Translations under genes and position numbers: made by a program
Source of the DNA: Plumapathes pennacea
Lineage: Eukaryota > Cnidaria > Anthozoa > Antipatharia > Myriopathidae
Assembly (NCBI GenBank): GCA_964036295.1
Contig: OZ038471.1
Coordinates: 3,527,001 to 3,591,000 of the forward strand
DNA: 64,000 nucleotides
Direction: 5' to 3'
The notes under the pieces: generated by a model
What the model saw: only the letters and a program-made list of their open reading frames with translations
Told to the model about the DNA's origin: nothing
Databases searched by the model: none
Shown: positions 31,801 through 43,000 of the stretch, one piece after another
Layout of the letters: every line of letters begins with the position of its first letter
Position numbering within the stretch: the first letter of the stretch is position 1

Positions 31801-34228
31801 TCGTAATACTCTTTAATGGTATGTCTTGATCATTTAACCTAAGGTGCAAGAGATTCCAGCAGAAGACATAAAAAACTCCGAAGTTTATGTCTCTCCAGTT
31901 CTCCATCTTCATACCTCAAAGGAGGTTGACTTCCTCAAGCCGGTGGTTATATCAATCCCTGCTGATATAGGAGACAAAAAAATCCACCAGAGTATCCCCT
32001 GTCATATAAGAGTTTTCACCAGTAAATCAGGAGGGAGACATGAACACTGGGAGGACATTACCGAGCGGCTGGACGGGACTCGTCCCACTCTGGAGAATGA
32101 CGTCATAGTGTTCCAAGTGAATCACTTTAGTCTGTAAGTATTGTTGTACACCCACTGCATCAAGTGTGAACATTTGTTGCTTTTATTACCGCATCCTATA
32201 CTCGCACAGTATAGAATAAATTCTTACTAACCAGCTTAAGTTTGGAGATACTTTAACAGAGCAACCCCAGCATGTATAATAAAGATTAAACTTTAAACAG
32301 CTGAGCTGTTTACTTTGTTTTAGTCTATTCCGGAATATAGGAATATTTGAATTAGGATCAGACAAATCTGTATTTTAGGTAGGTGACGCCCTCTTTTTCC
32401 TTCTTGAGCTATTACAACATTTGTTTCATTCTGCAATACAGAGAGTCTCGCTTATGACTACAATCTTTCTAGGGGGAATGATATATAAGTCTACAATGCT
32501 AATGTAGAATAAACATTCGAATTCTTGCATAGCCGCTACGTACAATAATATAGATAAGATTTTATTGGGTGGACGACAATAATATTGTTGGCCCCTGACT
32601 TCATAAAAGACATGTTTATATTTTTGTAGGTTTTGTGTGGTGCTGTCCCGGACCAGAGATCCAGTGCCTCCGACTATGAAAAAGGTGGCTGAGGTAGTAA
32701 TCCTAAAGCCTACATTTGAAGCAACGTTCCGCGCATGTATGTCGGAGGGAGCGGGAGCGAATCAAGTCGAACAGTTCAGTTTTATATTGGACCTCTTCTG
32801 TCTGCCGGCTGATCAAAAAGAGAAGGATGAAAAAGGCTACAAAAGGCTTAACCAAGGTGACTCCAAAATAGATCTGAGACCAGAAGATAAGTGTTTTGTG
32901 AAACTTGACGACGATGGAGACTTGAAGCCTGATCAGGATATGGAAGACTTCTACCTTATGTAAGATTTATGTTAGGTACTCAATGACTAGCTTTATTCAT
33001 CCAGTTGTATGTTGTTACATAGAAATACCACACTGCTCTCCTTTGTTGCTACAAATTGAAGCAGGATAATTCTGATAAGTTTTCTTGACTAAAAGACGCC
33101 GGAAAGGAAAAAAAAAAAAAAAAAACTGTTGTATACCTGATTCCAACGTTCTTGACCGGTTTTACTTATGGGGGTCGAGTGACAAGGCACCTGGATTATT
33201 ATCACTATCGTTTTAATATTGTAATTCTGTTGTCATAATTGTAGCTATATTTCTTCTTCCAGATTCAGACCAACCCGTTCATTTCAGAATCCTCTTGATG
33301 TTTGTGCAAAAATTGAGGACAAAGAGAGTTCACAATTCCTAAAAACCAGGCTTTACTTTGTTGGACCCAACTCAGAAAAGCTCTGTGACTTTTCAGTTAC
33401 CATATCGAAACGGAATTTGAAGCAATTACCAACGGTCAGTATCAGTGTATATCCCTAACGCACATACTAAACCACATACATACATACATACATACAATAG
33501 AGTACGAACGGGTGCAGACTGATTTCCCTGTTGAGCTCTCGATATATGTCAGCTGTATATACATTATATTGAGTCTATTTTGGGAAGGATTTTGGGTCGG
33601 TAAATTTTATTGAAAAATTAAATCGAAAATACAGGGGAAAATACTTTTGAAAGATTATTCATCTGACAAGAGTTCTGTGGATTTTAAGAGGGGAAAGAGT
33701 CTCGGTCTTTGTTTGTTTGTTTTTTATTTGACAGTTTTCTGGGGTTCGAAATATCAACTGTCCTCCCAATCTAAGAACTTGGTGAGATTGCATTTCTTCT
33801 ATCGTTTACACAATTATATCTTATTACATAAATTTACAGAGAAATGATGATGACAACGCAGCGAGTGGAAGGATGAGTGTGGAAGGTAAGCAGTTGCATA
33901 CTATTCAAGACACACTAAGTAACACTTGCACTATAACTAGTTTTTGTTTCTTTTTTATTGTTTAGAATCGAAGAAACTAGACGATTTAGCAGGAAATCTG
34001 GCGGATTGCTGGCAGTCCTTGGGTCGACAGCTATGTGTGCCACAAAGTGAAATAGATAATATCCTGCGCGACGTAAACTACTATTCTCCAAAGGATAAGG
34101 CATTTCGAATGCTCCAGAAGTGGTACGATAAGGGCAGTTGTTCGACAAATGCTCAGCTCGCAAAGGCCCTTTGTGACGTAGGGAAAAAGGGGCTTGCAGA
34201 AACCTACTGTGAAATGAAGCATCACTAA
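18200..34228 (+). CDS. G3: NB-ARC/TPR receptor with two ZU5-ZU5-UPA-Death cassettes in series
   Basis: Nineteen exons: 18200-19886, 20940-22582, 23066-23126, 23258-24818, 24986-25314, 26099-26316, 26651-26937, 27549-27866, 28154-28307, 28641-28923, 29219-29581, 29754-30195, 30359-30687, 31051-31277, 31844-32133, 32630-32959, 33263-33434, 33840-33885, 33966-34228. All phases agree, and the joined frame is exactly 3000 residues plus stop. The first cassette resembles G4. The second has its own hinge, Glu-rich spacer, ZU5 pair with HFS, UPA and Death domain but no NB-ARC/TPR or start region. The link is exon 29219-29581, where the Death domain reads in frame into a hinge sequence. The alternative is two transcription units, the first stopping by read-through at about 29616. 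The fusion is supported by phase only; a transcript would settle it. Confidence 0.7.
20940..22582 (+). CDS. G3 exon 2: TPR array plus YxxxW repeats
   Basis: About five kinesin-light-chain-like TPRs, then five looser repeats built around F/Y-Y/H-x3-W/Y (FYCRIW, LYEKTW, FYREVY, HYRQW, FYKELW). This exon is 450 bp longer than the G1 equivalent because of the extra repeats. Confidence 0.85.
22749..22756. promoter_or_regulatory. TGACGTCA (CRE-type) in G3 intron
   Basis: Full palindromic CRE 8-mer preceded by ATGGCCGC, inside the intron before the hinge exon. It is kept in G4 at 39850-39857. It may be a chance motif; the 8-mer also occurs at 49889 and in two exons. Confidence 0.25.
23066..23126 (+). 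CDS. G3 exon 3: hinge
   Basis: 61 bp, MLDKGEYVAAEKEEPSREAE, phase 1 donor gtaata. The same element appears at 40123-40183 (G4), at 1420-1477 (G1) and fused to a Death domain at about 29521-29581. Confidence 0.8.
23258..24818 (+). CDS. G3 exon 4: glutamate-rich 12-residue minisatellite spacer
   Basis: A 520-residue exon made of about 36 copies of a 12-residue unit (consensus VVQPAGEQELEE, 36 bp), with a 96-residue higher-order unit of eight repeats present in tandem (288-bp period, compare 24163 and 24451). It is strongly acidic with regular Pro. It is probably an extended or helical spacer between the TPR sensor and the ZU5 pair. Splice sites match G4. The antisense frame is also open, only because of the repeat composition. 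Confidence 0.85.
24986..25314 (+). CDS. G3 exon 5: ZU5-1 (first cassette)
   Basis: RVTFPPNAV turn, VVELSP strand. Almost identical to 41139-41467 in G4. Phase 1 donor gtaatg. Confidence 0.85.
25438..25646. mobile_element. MITE with ttaaccctttcactccc inverted ends
   Basis: 209 bp with 17-bp perfect terminal inverted repeats (ttaaccctttcactccc / gggagtgaaagggttaa). Copies at 41588-41800, and related ones near 12967, 31427 and 61140. Confidence 0.85.
26099..26316 (+). CDS. G3 exon 6: ZU5-1 end / ZU5-2 start
   Basis: HAGTFAAICRL then VEIPAGA turn. Phase 0 donor gtcagt. Confidence 0.8.
26481..26517 (+). promoter_or_regulatory. intronic CRE / YY1 / E2F-like cluster
   Basis: TGACGTCA (26481-26488), CAAGATGGCGGC (26496-26507) and GCGCGCGGGAAA (26506-26517) within 37 bp, just upstream of the HFS exon. 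Repeated at 42596-42632 in G4. Promoter-like, function unknown. Confidence 0.35.
26651..26937 (+). CDS. G3 exon 7: ZU5-2 with HFS (first cassette)
   Basis: FLKPVVLSIPV strand, W-K-D-I-T segment, ends His-Phe-Ser (26927-26935). Confidence 0.85.
27549..27866 (+). CDS. G3 exon 8: UPA first part (first cassette)
   Basis: LILICLPAHK strand, DLRPQD turn, MEDFCLV end. Only about two residues differ from G4. Confidence 0.7.
28154..28307 (+). CDS. G3 exon 9: UPA last part (first cassette)
   Basis: LFFFGDPARKEKLCDFSV core. From here on, similarity to G4 drops abruptly. Confidence 0.75.
28641..28923 (+). CDS. G3 exon 10: uncharacterised helical domain (X)
   Basis: About 94 residues, predicted helical, with motifs FYKLLASCEEAIQDACL and KEALQKG. 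Found only in G3 (first cassette) and G4, between UPA and Death domain. I do not recognise the family. A divergent death-fold is possible but not shown. Confidence 0.75.
29219..29581 (+). CDS. G3 exon 11: Death domain fused to hinge
   Basis: Death-domain pattern (HWKPLARELQISDTVINNI, FLLKWTQE, IRKLLRALTQVG), then directly in frame the hinge (MLHKGEYDAAEKEEPSREAE) and a phase-1 donor. G4 stops after the Death domain; here the stop is missing. The ctgcag before ATG is an old splice acceptor now inside the exon. Confidence 0.75.
29754..30195 (+). CDS. G3 exon 12: glutamate-rich spacer (second cassette)
   Basis: The same 12-residue repeat but only about 6-7 copies, with the same start (VPGASGEAET) and end (SDDEDNYEEKT). 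Phase 2 donor. Confidence 0.8.
30359..30687 (+). CDS. G3 exon 13: ZU5-1 (second cassette), mosaic
   Basis: The 5' nine-tenths match the G3/G4 ZU5-1 exon. The last roughly 20 bp and the intron after it match G2 (REENG, gtcagttatg). The switch lies near 30661-30675. Confidence 0.85.
31051..31277 (+). CDS. G3 exon 14: ZU5-1 end / ZU5-2 start (second cassette)
   Basis: Nearly identical to G2 exon 5 (HTGTFAAICRL, DIPAGG). Confidence 0.8.
31427..31640. mobile_element. MITE of the ccctttcac family, diverged copy
   Basis: Same insertion as 12967-13170 in the paralogous intron; it came along with the G2-type segment. The right edge is not defined. Confidence 0.5.
31844..32133 (+). CDS. G3 exon 15: ZU5-2 with HFS (second cassette)
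   Basis: Ends His-Phe-Ser (32123-32131). G2-type. Confidence 0.85.
32630..32959 (+). CDS. G3 exon 16: UPA first part (second cassette)
   Basis: G2-type, about seven residues different from 14146-14475. Confidence 0.7.
33263..33434 (+). CDS. G3 exon 17: UPA last part (second cassette)
   Basis: RLYFVGPNSEKLCDFSV core. Two codons longer than in G2. Confidence 0.75.
33840..33885 (+). CDS. G3 exon 18: mini-exon linker
   Basis: 46 bp, RNDDDNAASGRMSVE, counterpart of 15351-15384. Confidence 0.7.
33966..34228 (+). CDS. G3 exon 19: second Death domain
   Basis: GNLADCWQSLGRQLCVPQSE, IDNI, FRMLQKWYDKG, AQLAKALCDVG, then TAA. Recognisably the G2 Death domain but much more diverged than the exons before it. 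Confidence 0.85.
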
Positions 34229-35342
34229 ATTTAGAAACCAGTTTATGTCATAAAACCGGTTCTGCATGTTTTATAGCTCTATACAATAATTTTTTTATTA
34301 ATCTGTCTCTTTAGTACATTTCTGTATCAAGACAGGCGAATTATTTTAAAAGGAAATGTTTTGGAGCACGCAATTATGATCAGCTAGATACTAGACATAC
34401 TATCTTCAAAACTGCAACATATAGTAAGTTGTAAGCTCATTGTAAGTAATTTATTAATTTGCACCGAGTGCACTAGAATTGAAATTTGCACTGAGAGCGT
34501 AATTTGCTCTGATTGTAAATTAATGTTACCATAAAGATCAATATTTTGCGCATTTTGTAGTACTTTCTGTAGCTATTCCACTCCTTTATCCGACAAGAGT
34601 TATTCAAAATGAGAGAATATTGTTCAGTTGCAACGGAAGTTTTGATAGTCATATCATGAACAAGTAATCGTATGAGTTATCTGCGAAATTATTGATTTAA
34701 ACCTCTTGTATTGTTTGAAAATTGTGCCAAATTGCACTTGCTTTACTGTGCGTACGATTTTGGATAAAAAGAGCATAGGTGTAAGTTTTAGTTTTTAGTC
34801 TGACGGAGTTGTTGTATTTGTAGAGTTACGCTGGTGAAAGTAGTAATACTTATAAGAAGATTAAGATAATTTATTTGACTGGCATGGACAAACCTTGGTT
34901 ATTCCCCGTCTCACACTACAAGCCAAAGAGATTTAAAAACCCCCCTTCCCTTCCCCTCTCCAAAAAAATGCCTCTATGTTCAGATAATTTAACCAGCCAT
35001 TTTTTTATGTAGTTTAAAGACAATATTTTGGCAACTGAATTAAACACCTAAAAGAAATCGCCTCGTGTCAGTCCGCCTTTGTTTAGTTCAACAGTTCCAG
35101 GAATCGGGCAAAAACAGCAGTTGTTTTCTCGGAACGACACGTGCAGATTTTCTGGGCACTCAGCACGCCAGCATGGTATGCATGTACCAAGCAACATCAC
35201 CTACATCCATTGATCGTGTTTGTCAATACAACTTTTCGGCCAAGTAAAAATTCAGTGAAACCCAGGCTGAAACTATCGAACAGAATTAGTACCCAGTTCA
35301 CTTGGCCCCGCTCGGCGGGATCTGGGTACCACAGCAGCCAAG
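34229..35342. other. G3 3' flank and G4 promoter region
   Basis: No exon. Collinear with 16324-16575 and then 17254-18199, lacking the roughly 680-bp block between them. Confidence 0.7.
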
Positions 35343-37035
35343 ATGGCGGCTGATGTGGCTGTGAGGCCTGCATGGCTTTCTCTGGAACAAGACAAACTCT
35401 TCAGGGTCGTAGATGAAAACTTTACTCAAGTAGAGAAGCAAAAGGTCTTCGGAGATTCAAGCAAGATCCTAGGTAATGCTCCCCGAGACAGTATGTATGA
35501 GTGGTTGGTTCTGTTACACAAACAAGGACAGATCACGAATAGCAACATTGTTGTGATAAAAGACTACCTTGCGGAGCAGTCATCTAACAAAGAGAAAATC
35601 GAGACAGCCGTTAAAGAGTACATGGAAAAGCTCCCAGAAGAAAGACCAGATTTAACTGGAAGAGAGGAAGAAATTGGGAAAATCATCACTAAGCTACGAA
35701 CCGACGAAAGTGCTATAGTCAACTTGTATGGAGTGAGTGGTGTTGGAAAGACGACTCTCGCGAAGGAGATCTGCTATCGCTGGGACAAGAACTCGCTGGG
35801 AAGATCGCTTACAGTAGATTTGAGAGAAGTAAAAGAGATGAAGTTTGTCTATTTCAACATTCTGCAAGCTCTTCAACCCGACCAGACCACCCTGAAGTAC
35901 GAGGAGGAAGCGGTGTTCAAGCGTGTTCGACAACTGGAGAAGGAGGGCAAACCTGTCCTTGTTTTGTTTGATAACAGCGAGCAGTTTGTAGGTGGTAAAG
36001 ACAAGGAGAGTAAGAAATTACGTGCGGACTTTTTGAGTTTTCTTGAGCGGCTAAAAGGCCCAACAGTTGACAAGTTCAAGAAGCTTAGGATCCTGTTGAC
36101 TTCCAGAAAGCAGTTCACTGCTGCGGAACTCATAGAAGATTTCTGCCTGAAACCTCTGGAGAAAGAGCAGTCAGGGGAACTGCTGAAGTCTGAAGGAGAA
36201 CCACACATCGCTGAAGAACAGAAAACCAAGGTGTTGCAACTGTGTGGAGGAAGACCCCTGTTACTCAAGACTGTGGCTGCTGCAGTGAAGCAAGAAGGAG
36301 TGAAACTCAAATACTTGATCAGTAAGGTAGAAGAGGGAATTGCAAGAGTTACAGTAAAACCAGTGGAAACAATGAAGCCATCAGGAGCAGAAAAACCAGA
36401 AGCCAAAGAAAGTGAGCCAGAAAGAGCCACAAGAACAGAGACGGAAGTTGATGTACAAGATTCCTCATTTCTGAGACCAATGTTTTTCAATCTCCCAAGC
36501 AAATATCTCCAGGATGCAGCTGTCTCATTGTCACTGTTTTGCATTCCATTTTCCTTGAAGGCAGCAGCTGGTGTTATTGATGTTGATATGGATGAAGCCA
36601 GTTTCATCCTGGAAAGCCTGAGGAGCTACAACCTTATCATTACTGTAGGTGGAGATGTGAAGCCTGGTGCATTGACTTATGACATTCATCCTCTGCTCAA
36701 GGCAGTTTTGAAAGGCATGAGGAAAGATGAAGATTTCAAGCAAGTTTTTCAGAATGCTGAAACTCGGTTTTCGCATCTTTTCATGGACTGGGCTTCTCGT
36801 CTGGGCAAAGCATTTGACGAACAATATGTTGATGTCTACCGGATGTTCAATGCACAACAGGCCAACTTTGAGCTTGCCCTTGATATCACCACAAAGAGGG
36901 ACTACCTTTTCATTCCTGAAACACAGTACCATGATGTGGCAATGACTGCTTTCCTTTTCGATGCCATGCTTGATTTGGAAATGAGAATGAAGCTTTACAG
37001 ATCTTGGGCAGACACCGCAGAAAAAGAAGGAAAAG
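35343..37035 (+). CDS. G4 exon 1: DED-like N-terminus and NB-ARC ATPase
   Basis: P-loop GVSGVGKTT, Walker B PVLVLFDN, LLTSR, GGRP and IHPL motifs at the same places as in G3. Start in the same CAAGATGGCGGC context. Phase 1 donor gtagga. Confidence 0.9.
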
Positions 37036-40000
37036 GTAGGAATATACAGTACTGTACTTACATTTTAAGAACATAATATGTACATAGTCAAGAAGGCCTA
37101 AATTTGTATATAATGTGATCCAAAGGAAATTGTCTTCTAAGTATTGAATATTATTTATTGGAGGCTTAATAATACACATACAGTAAATATTAGATTGATA
37201 TACCAGGGATGTTGTGAAGCACTAGCTGAGAAACAGTACATTGTATGCTGCTGGCTGAAATTTGGCCAGTGATTGCCCCAGAGCAGAATACCTTCTAGTG
37301 ATGTGTACTGTACTTAAGCTGACTGAGCTCAATTCTAGACCTGCATGCATATTTTTGAAGCTGCAGCACATCTCTGATATACCACACAGTACTGTATATA
37401 TAAGAAACAAGCATGTTCAATGTACAGTGGAATAAAGCCACAGAAATGTAATACTGTTTACTACACAGTATATGTAAGAATAAAAATTAATATTACTGTG
37501 TGATGGTATGCTGAAGATAATTGGCTAAAATGGCATGCTATATCATCCTTGTGATATCCCTACCCTATTCTCATGCTCTACAACTTTCTGCTTGTTTGCA
37601 TGTAGATGAGGCTAATATATAACATAGCAACAGGTTATATATTATAATTCTTTAAATATCCTATTAATCAGGGCTTATAAATATATATTGTTTCTCACTT
37701 CTAGACAAAGTCTAGCAGCTACCACAACTGTAACATAATAAGTGTGATAACCTGACTTCAGGGAACTCTAGTCCTGAACTTAAGACTTAGACTAAGCCTG
37801 TAATTGTACAATACATGTATGCACTCTACAGTCACTCAAAGAAAACCATGCAGTACCTTTCTTGATTAGCATTTAGAGTTACATCTGTACTCTAAATTAC
37901 AACATTCTAACCATTTGCCATTCTACATGTATTTATTCTCTTTCCATTTACAAAAAATGGCTAATTTCTGGACTGTGCAACCGTACAACCTTTCTACATT
38001 AATTGCACATACTGTATAGGTCTAACCTCCTACAATTTGTTTGTGTTTAGACTGCCTTGCTGCTGACCTAAGATGCTGGGAAACCCTGCAAGTCCTTGAT
38101 ATTGAAGGCAGCCACAAAGCTCATGAAGTCCTGAAGAAAGCAAAGACCTCCCTTGACAAAGCTGACAAAGAAGACACTGGGATGACAGAAGAAGACATCG
38201 AGATGCTCAGACTAACAGAGGCAAAGTATCATTTTGCACTGGGGAAAGTCTACCAAAACTTGTACCAAGAGCCAAAGCGAGCTCTTGAAGAATTCCTCAA
38301 GTCCCTTGCTATTATGGAGAAACATTTGGGAGACCACACAGAAACGGCAAGATGTCTAAATGCAATTGGAAACTGCTATCAACGTCTCAACGAGCCACAT
38401 AGAGCCATTGAATACTTCAGGCGTGCATACGATATGAGAGAAAGGTTGTCCGGGGAAGAGCATTTGGACATGCCAGTATACAAGAGTCAAATTGGTGCTG
38501 TGTTTGATCGCCAGGGAGATTATGACCAAGCCATTCAGTATTACCAGAGTGCACTTGAGCTTGAAGAGAAATTGAAGATTTCTGGTTATGAAAGCACGGC
38601 CATGTACCATCGTAACATTGCCAACGCATATTTGTCCAAGAATGAGCATGCTAAAGCCTTGGAACCAGCCACGAAAGCATACGAAATTCGGAATGAGATA
38701 TTTGGAAACCATCCAGAGACTACGAGAAGTCTGTTTCAGCTGGGATTGGTTTGGAATTTACAAAACAAAGGGGATAAAGCACTCCGCCACTACAAAGAAG
38801 CCTGGGAAATGGAGAAATCTCTTGAGATAGGCCGTCACAGTGTAGTAAGGGACAGAATTGTTGGAGATCTCCGGGATTTGTATGATGAACTTCGTCGCAG
38901 AAAGGAGAAGAAAGAAATTGAGAAGAAATTGTTTGAAGAAGATGCACTCGAGTTTTATTGTAGAATCTGGAAAGAGGAGAAGTCGTTTGAACAGTTTCAA
39001 TTTTCGACTCCAAACCGGACGGTCATAAACATGATTATTGAGTTGCTCAAGAGTCTGGGCGGCCGCAAGGCAGAGATGAAGAGTTATCAGGAAGAAGCTC
39101 TTGGCCTGTATGAGAAGACATGGGAGGAGAGAGACACACTACCGGAGCTCAAGTGGGACAAGACGAGCCCAGTAGAGAAGAGCGTGGTCAGAGCGAGAGG
39201 TGAGATCCTGGAGAAGATGAAAGAACTAGCTGAAGGTCTCCGTGATAAAAGCAAAGCCAAACAATTTGAAGTGGAGAAACTGAACTTCTACAGGGAAGTG
39301 TATTTTGCTGAAGGGTCAGTGGACATCGATGAGTACAAGCGGCCAAAGTTGTTTAAAACTATTATTGGCAAACTCAGCAAATTACGCCAGAAAGAATTTG
39401 CTGAAGAGGCTCTGAGCTTCCATTACAGGCAATGGGTCAAGCTTGGAAATCAAAAGGAAGAGAATTATGGTCCTTCTATAGACAACGCCATTAGTGCTCT
39501 TTTAAATATCTGCAGCAAGTTTGGCTCAAAGCAGAGGCTGTCAGAATATCAAAGAGAAGCACTGGCCTTTTACAAGGAACTGTGGACTGAAAAAGCAAGT
39601 GAGATGGACGAGTCTCGCAGGGAGAAAGTTGTACAGACCATCATGAAATTGGCTTCAAATTTGAAGGACAAAGCAACGGAAAAAGAGTACAACAAGATCA
39701 AGAAGGTAAAGACTGTTGTGTTACTTATTTACACAACAACCTTCATGTTGATCTACGTTTAGTACGTACATTTACGTCCTACATGTTTTGGTGGTTTCCA
39801 ATCCCTTGGAGTCACTTGCAGTACAACAGTTCAACTAACATGGCCGCTATGACGTCACTCGAAACGAAGAAAAAAAAAGTCCCGTGACAAGTCCCCGCAA
39901 CACGCGGGATGCACCTTACAATACGTCTACACACAGCAATTTACTGACGTGGTGCCCCCCCCCCCCCCCCCCCAAAAAAAGGAAAACCTTGTACTTGTAT

Positions 40001-43000
40001 TTACACGTTCACGTATCCTTTCATCCGCCAATTAGGCCAATTGTCTTGCGCTTGTCATTCCGTTAAAGTGGAGCACTGTGGAACAAAGAAGAAATGAGCA
40101 ATTTTTGTCGTTCTGTTTGCAGATGTTACAGAAGGGAGAATATGTTGCTGCAGAGAAAGAGGAACCATCGAGAGAAGTTGAAGGTAATATCAGGAGGACT
40201 ACTCTTCTTTCCCGTTATAATAATTAAAAGGGAAAAAAAGGTGTCTTGGGGTTTAATTAAACGATACCCGTTCTGAAGAAGATGTATATGCACAATAGCT
40301 TATAGCGTGCTCATTTTCAGTACCAGAGGCGTCAGCAGGGGCAGAGACAGACGTGGAGGGGGAAGTTGAAATTGGAGAAGAGGTGCAAGAAGAAGGAGAA
40401 CAAGAGTATCAAGAGGTGGTACAACCAGCAGTAGAACAAGAGATTCAAGAGGTGGTACAACCAGTAGTAGAACAAGAGATTCAAGAGGTGGTACAACCAG
40501 CCGGGGAACAAGAGTTTGCAGAGTTGGTACAACCAGCCGGGGAACAAGAGCTTGCAGAGTTGGTACAACCAGCAGTAGAACAGGAGGTTGAAGAGGTGGT
40601 CCAACCAGCTGTAGAGCAAGAGCTTGCAGAGGTGGTACAACCAGCTGGAGAACAGGAGGTTGAAGAGCTGGTACAACCAGCTGGAGAACAGGAGGTTGAA
40701 GAGGTGGTACAACCAGCAGTAGAACAGGAGGTTGAAGAGGTGGTACAACCAGCTGGAGAACAGGAGGTTGAAGAGGTGGTACAACCAGCAGTAGAACAGG
40801 AGGTTGAAGAGGTGGTCCAACCAGCCGGAGAACAACAGATTCAACCAGGAGAAGAACAAGAGCTTGAGGAGATGGTTCATCCAGAAGGAGGACAGGAGCT
40901 TGAATTGGTGGAGGAAGTTGACGAGGAAAACTTCGAGGGTCCAAGCGATTATGAAGATAATTATGAAGAGAAAACGTAAGGCAACAATTCGTTCCGTCCT
41001 TGTCGTAGTCGTAGTAGTTACTGGAGTTTTAAGATATTTCTAACTTACTCGATTACAGAACACTCATACAGCTTACAAAGCAGACGATTGTTCTTCCCGT
41101 AAAACTTAGCATGCATTTTCCTGATTTTACTTTTGCAGAGTCTCGCCCCAAGGTTCAGATTGTGTCTTCGAGAAAGCTGCCGTGCGTGTCACATTTCTTC
41201 CGAATGCTGTCACTGAAATCAAGTCTGTAAAATGCACTGCGCTGAATCCTGATGACTGTAGACCTCCAACAGCCGAGACTGAAGTTCTGGTGAGCAATGT
41301 CGTTGAACTGTCGCCTCTCGATCTGACGTTTTTCGAGGATGTGACCTTGGTCTTGTCGTACAGTGCCACGAAGCTGCGTGATTATGAAGTTGTTGTCAAA
41401 GAGTTGAAGGAGAAAGAGAGCAACACGTGGGAGGAACTCCACACAGTGGACACAAAAGAAGACACTGGTAATGATGTTTGTATTGTGTTGTCCTTTCACT
41501 TGGTCATGTTTGTCTGTCCAAATTAAACTCACATAGCAGCACTAGCTATCATTGTAGAATGTGCTTTATCGATAGCTTGCATATAAGTGGTGAATCCGTT
41601 CACTCCCAAGAATGATCAACTTCGATTTTCTCCTTCAGTTTCTCACCAGAAACATATGATACAATAGGGAGAACTTGGCTTTTGATAGTTTGCTGAGATG
41701 AAAGCTGATTAAGCTATCAATTCTCACTGCATTACTCATACATTTCCTTTTTAAATGGTTGGGAGAATCTGCATTTTGAGCTTGGGAGTGAAAGGGTTAA
41801 ATATTTGGGTTTGATTTTACAGTTGACTGGAGGTGAAAAGTTCTTGAAATGTTGAATTTTTTTTGGTGTATTTGCCATTTGATCTTTTCTTGAGTCTTGG
41901 CGTCACATCTGGAATATCCATTCCAAGTGTTTTACGGTTCATGTCTGAGAAAGCTTCCATCTCCTGAACTGTCGAAGGAAACCTGAAGGTGTGACCATCC
42001 AAGTGAAAGCCATTGTGCACATTTTGATGGCAGTGTTCGCGATGCAGTTGGGCGAAGTTCTGCTTTCGGTCCTCAACTTTCAAAATATAAAACGGAGAAG
42101 CATACAGTAACTGCGCGCGCAGACCTTTGACATTCCCAGTGCCTTGTAAAAGTCAGTTTGTTAGCTGCTGGCGTTGGTTTTGTCCCCTTAATATTTTGTT
42201 TACTGCACATTCAGGTAGTTCAACACAGCTAGAGGCAGGTGCAACATTACCGACCATCAAGGTCACAATACGTCACGCAGGGACCTTTGCAGCGATCTGC
42301 CGTCTCGCTTCGTGCAGTTTTGACGTGTCGGCTGAAGCTGTGGTCTTTCCTCACCCCAAGTTTCCCAGCCTGAAGGTTGAGATCCCAGCCGGTGCTATTC
42401 CTTCAGAAAAGCGCTTTAAAGTTCACATGAAGGTCAGTCTTGTGCTTATTTCTACGTTTCTCTTTGTATTGTTGCATTTTGCAAGATCCTAATCTCACCC
42501 GGAAGATTACAGTCGAGTTTATTCCACCCCAGGGCTGATCAGTCTGAAGTTTCTCTTATCTTGTGACGCCACACGGTTGCCCACGTTACAACCTTTGACG
42601 TCACGAGATTCAAGATGGCGGCGCGCGGGAAATTCAAAGAAGCTTTGTGGCCAAGAAAGTTGGTCCATAAATAGCAATACGGTGTACAATTTAAGGATAT
42701 AACCTCAGGACTTAGAAAAAGTTTAAACAAGGGTAACATTTCATCAGGTACAAGAGATCTCAGCCGACGACGTGAACACTTCTGAAGGCCATGCCTGCCC
42801 TGCCATCCATCTTGATGCCTCCGAGAACGTGACGTTCCTAAAGCCAGTTGTGCTGTCGATTCCTGTGACTTTGGGAGACAGTCATACCCTTCGAATCCCG
42901 CCCTGTCGAATTAGAGTTCTATTTTGTGGATCAGGAGGGGCTCTTGAGGACTGGAAAGACATAACAGACACTTTGGACGAGAAACCCACTTTGGAGGATA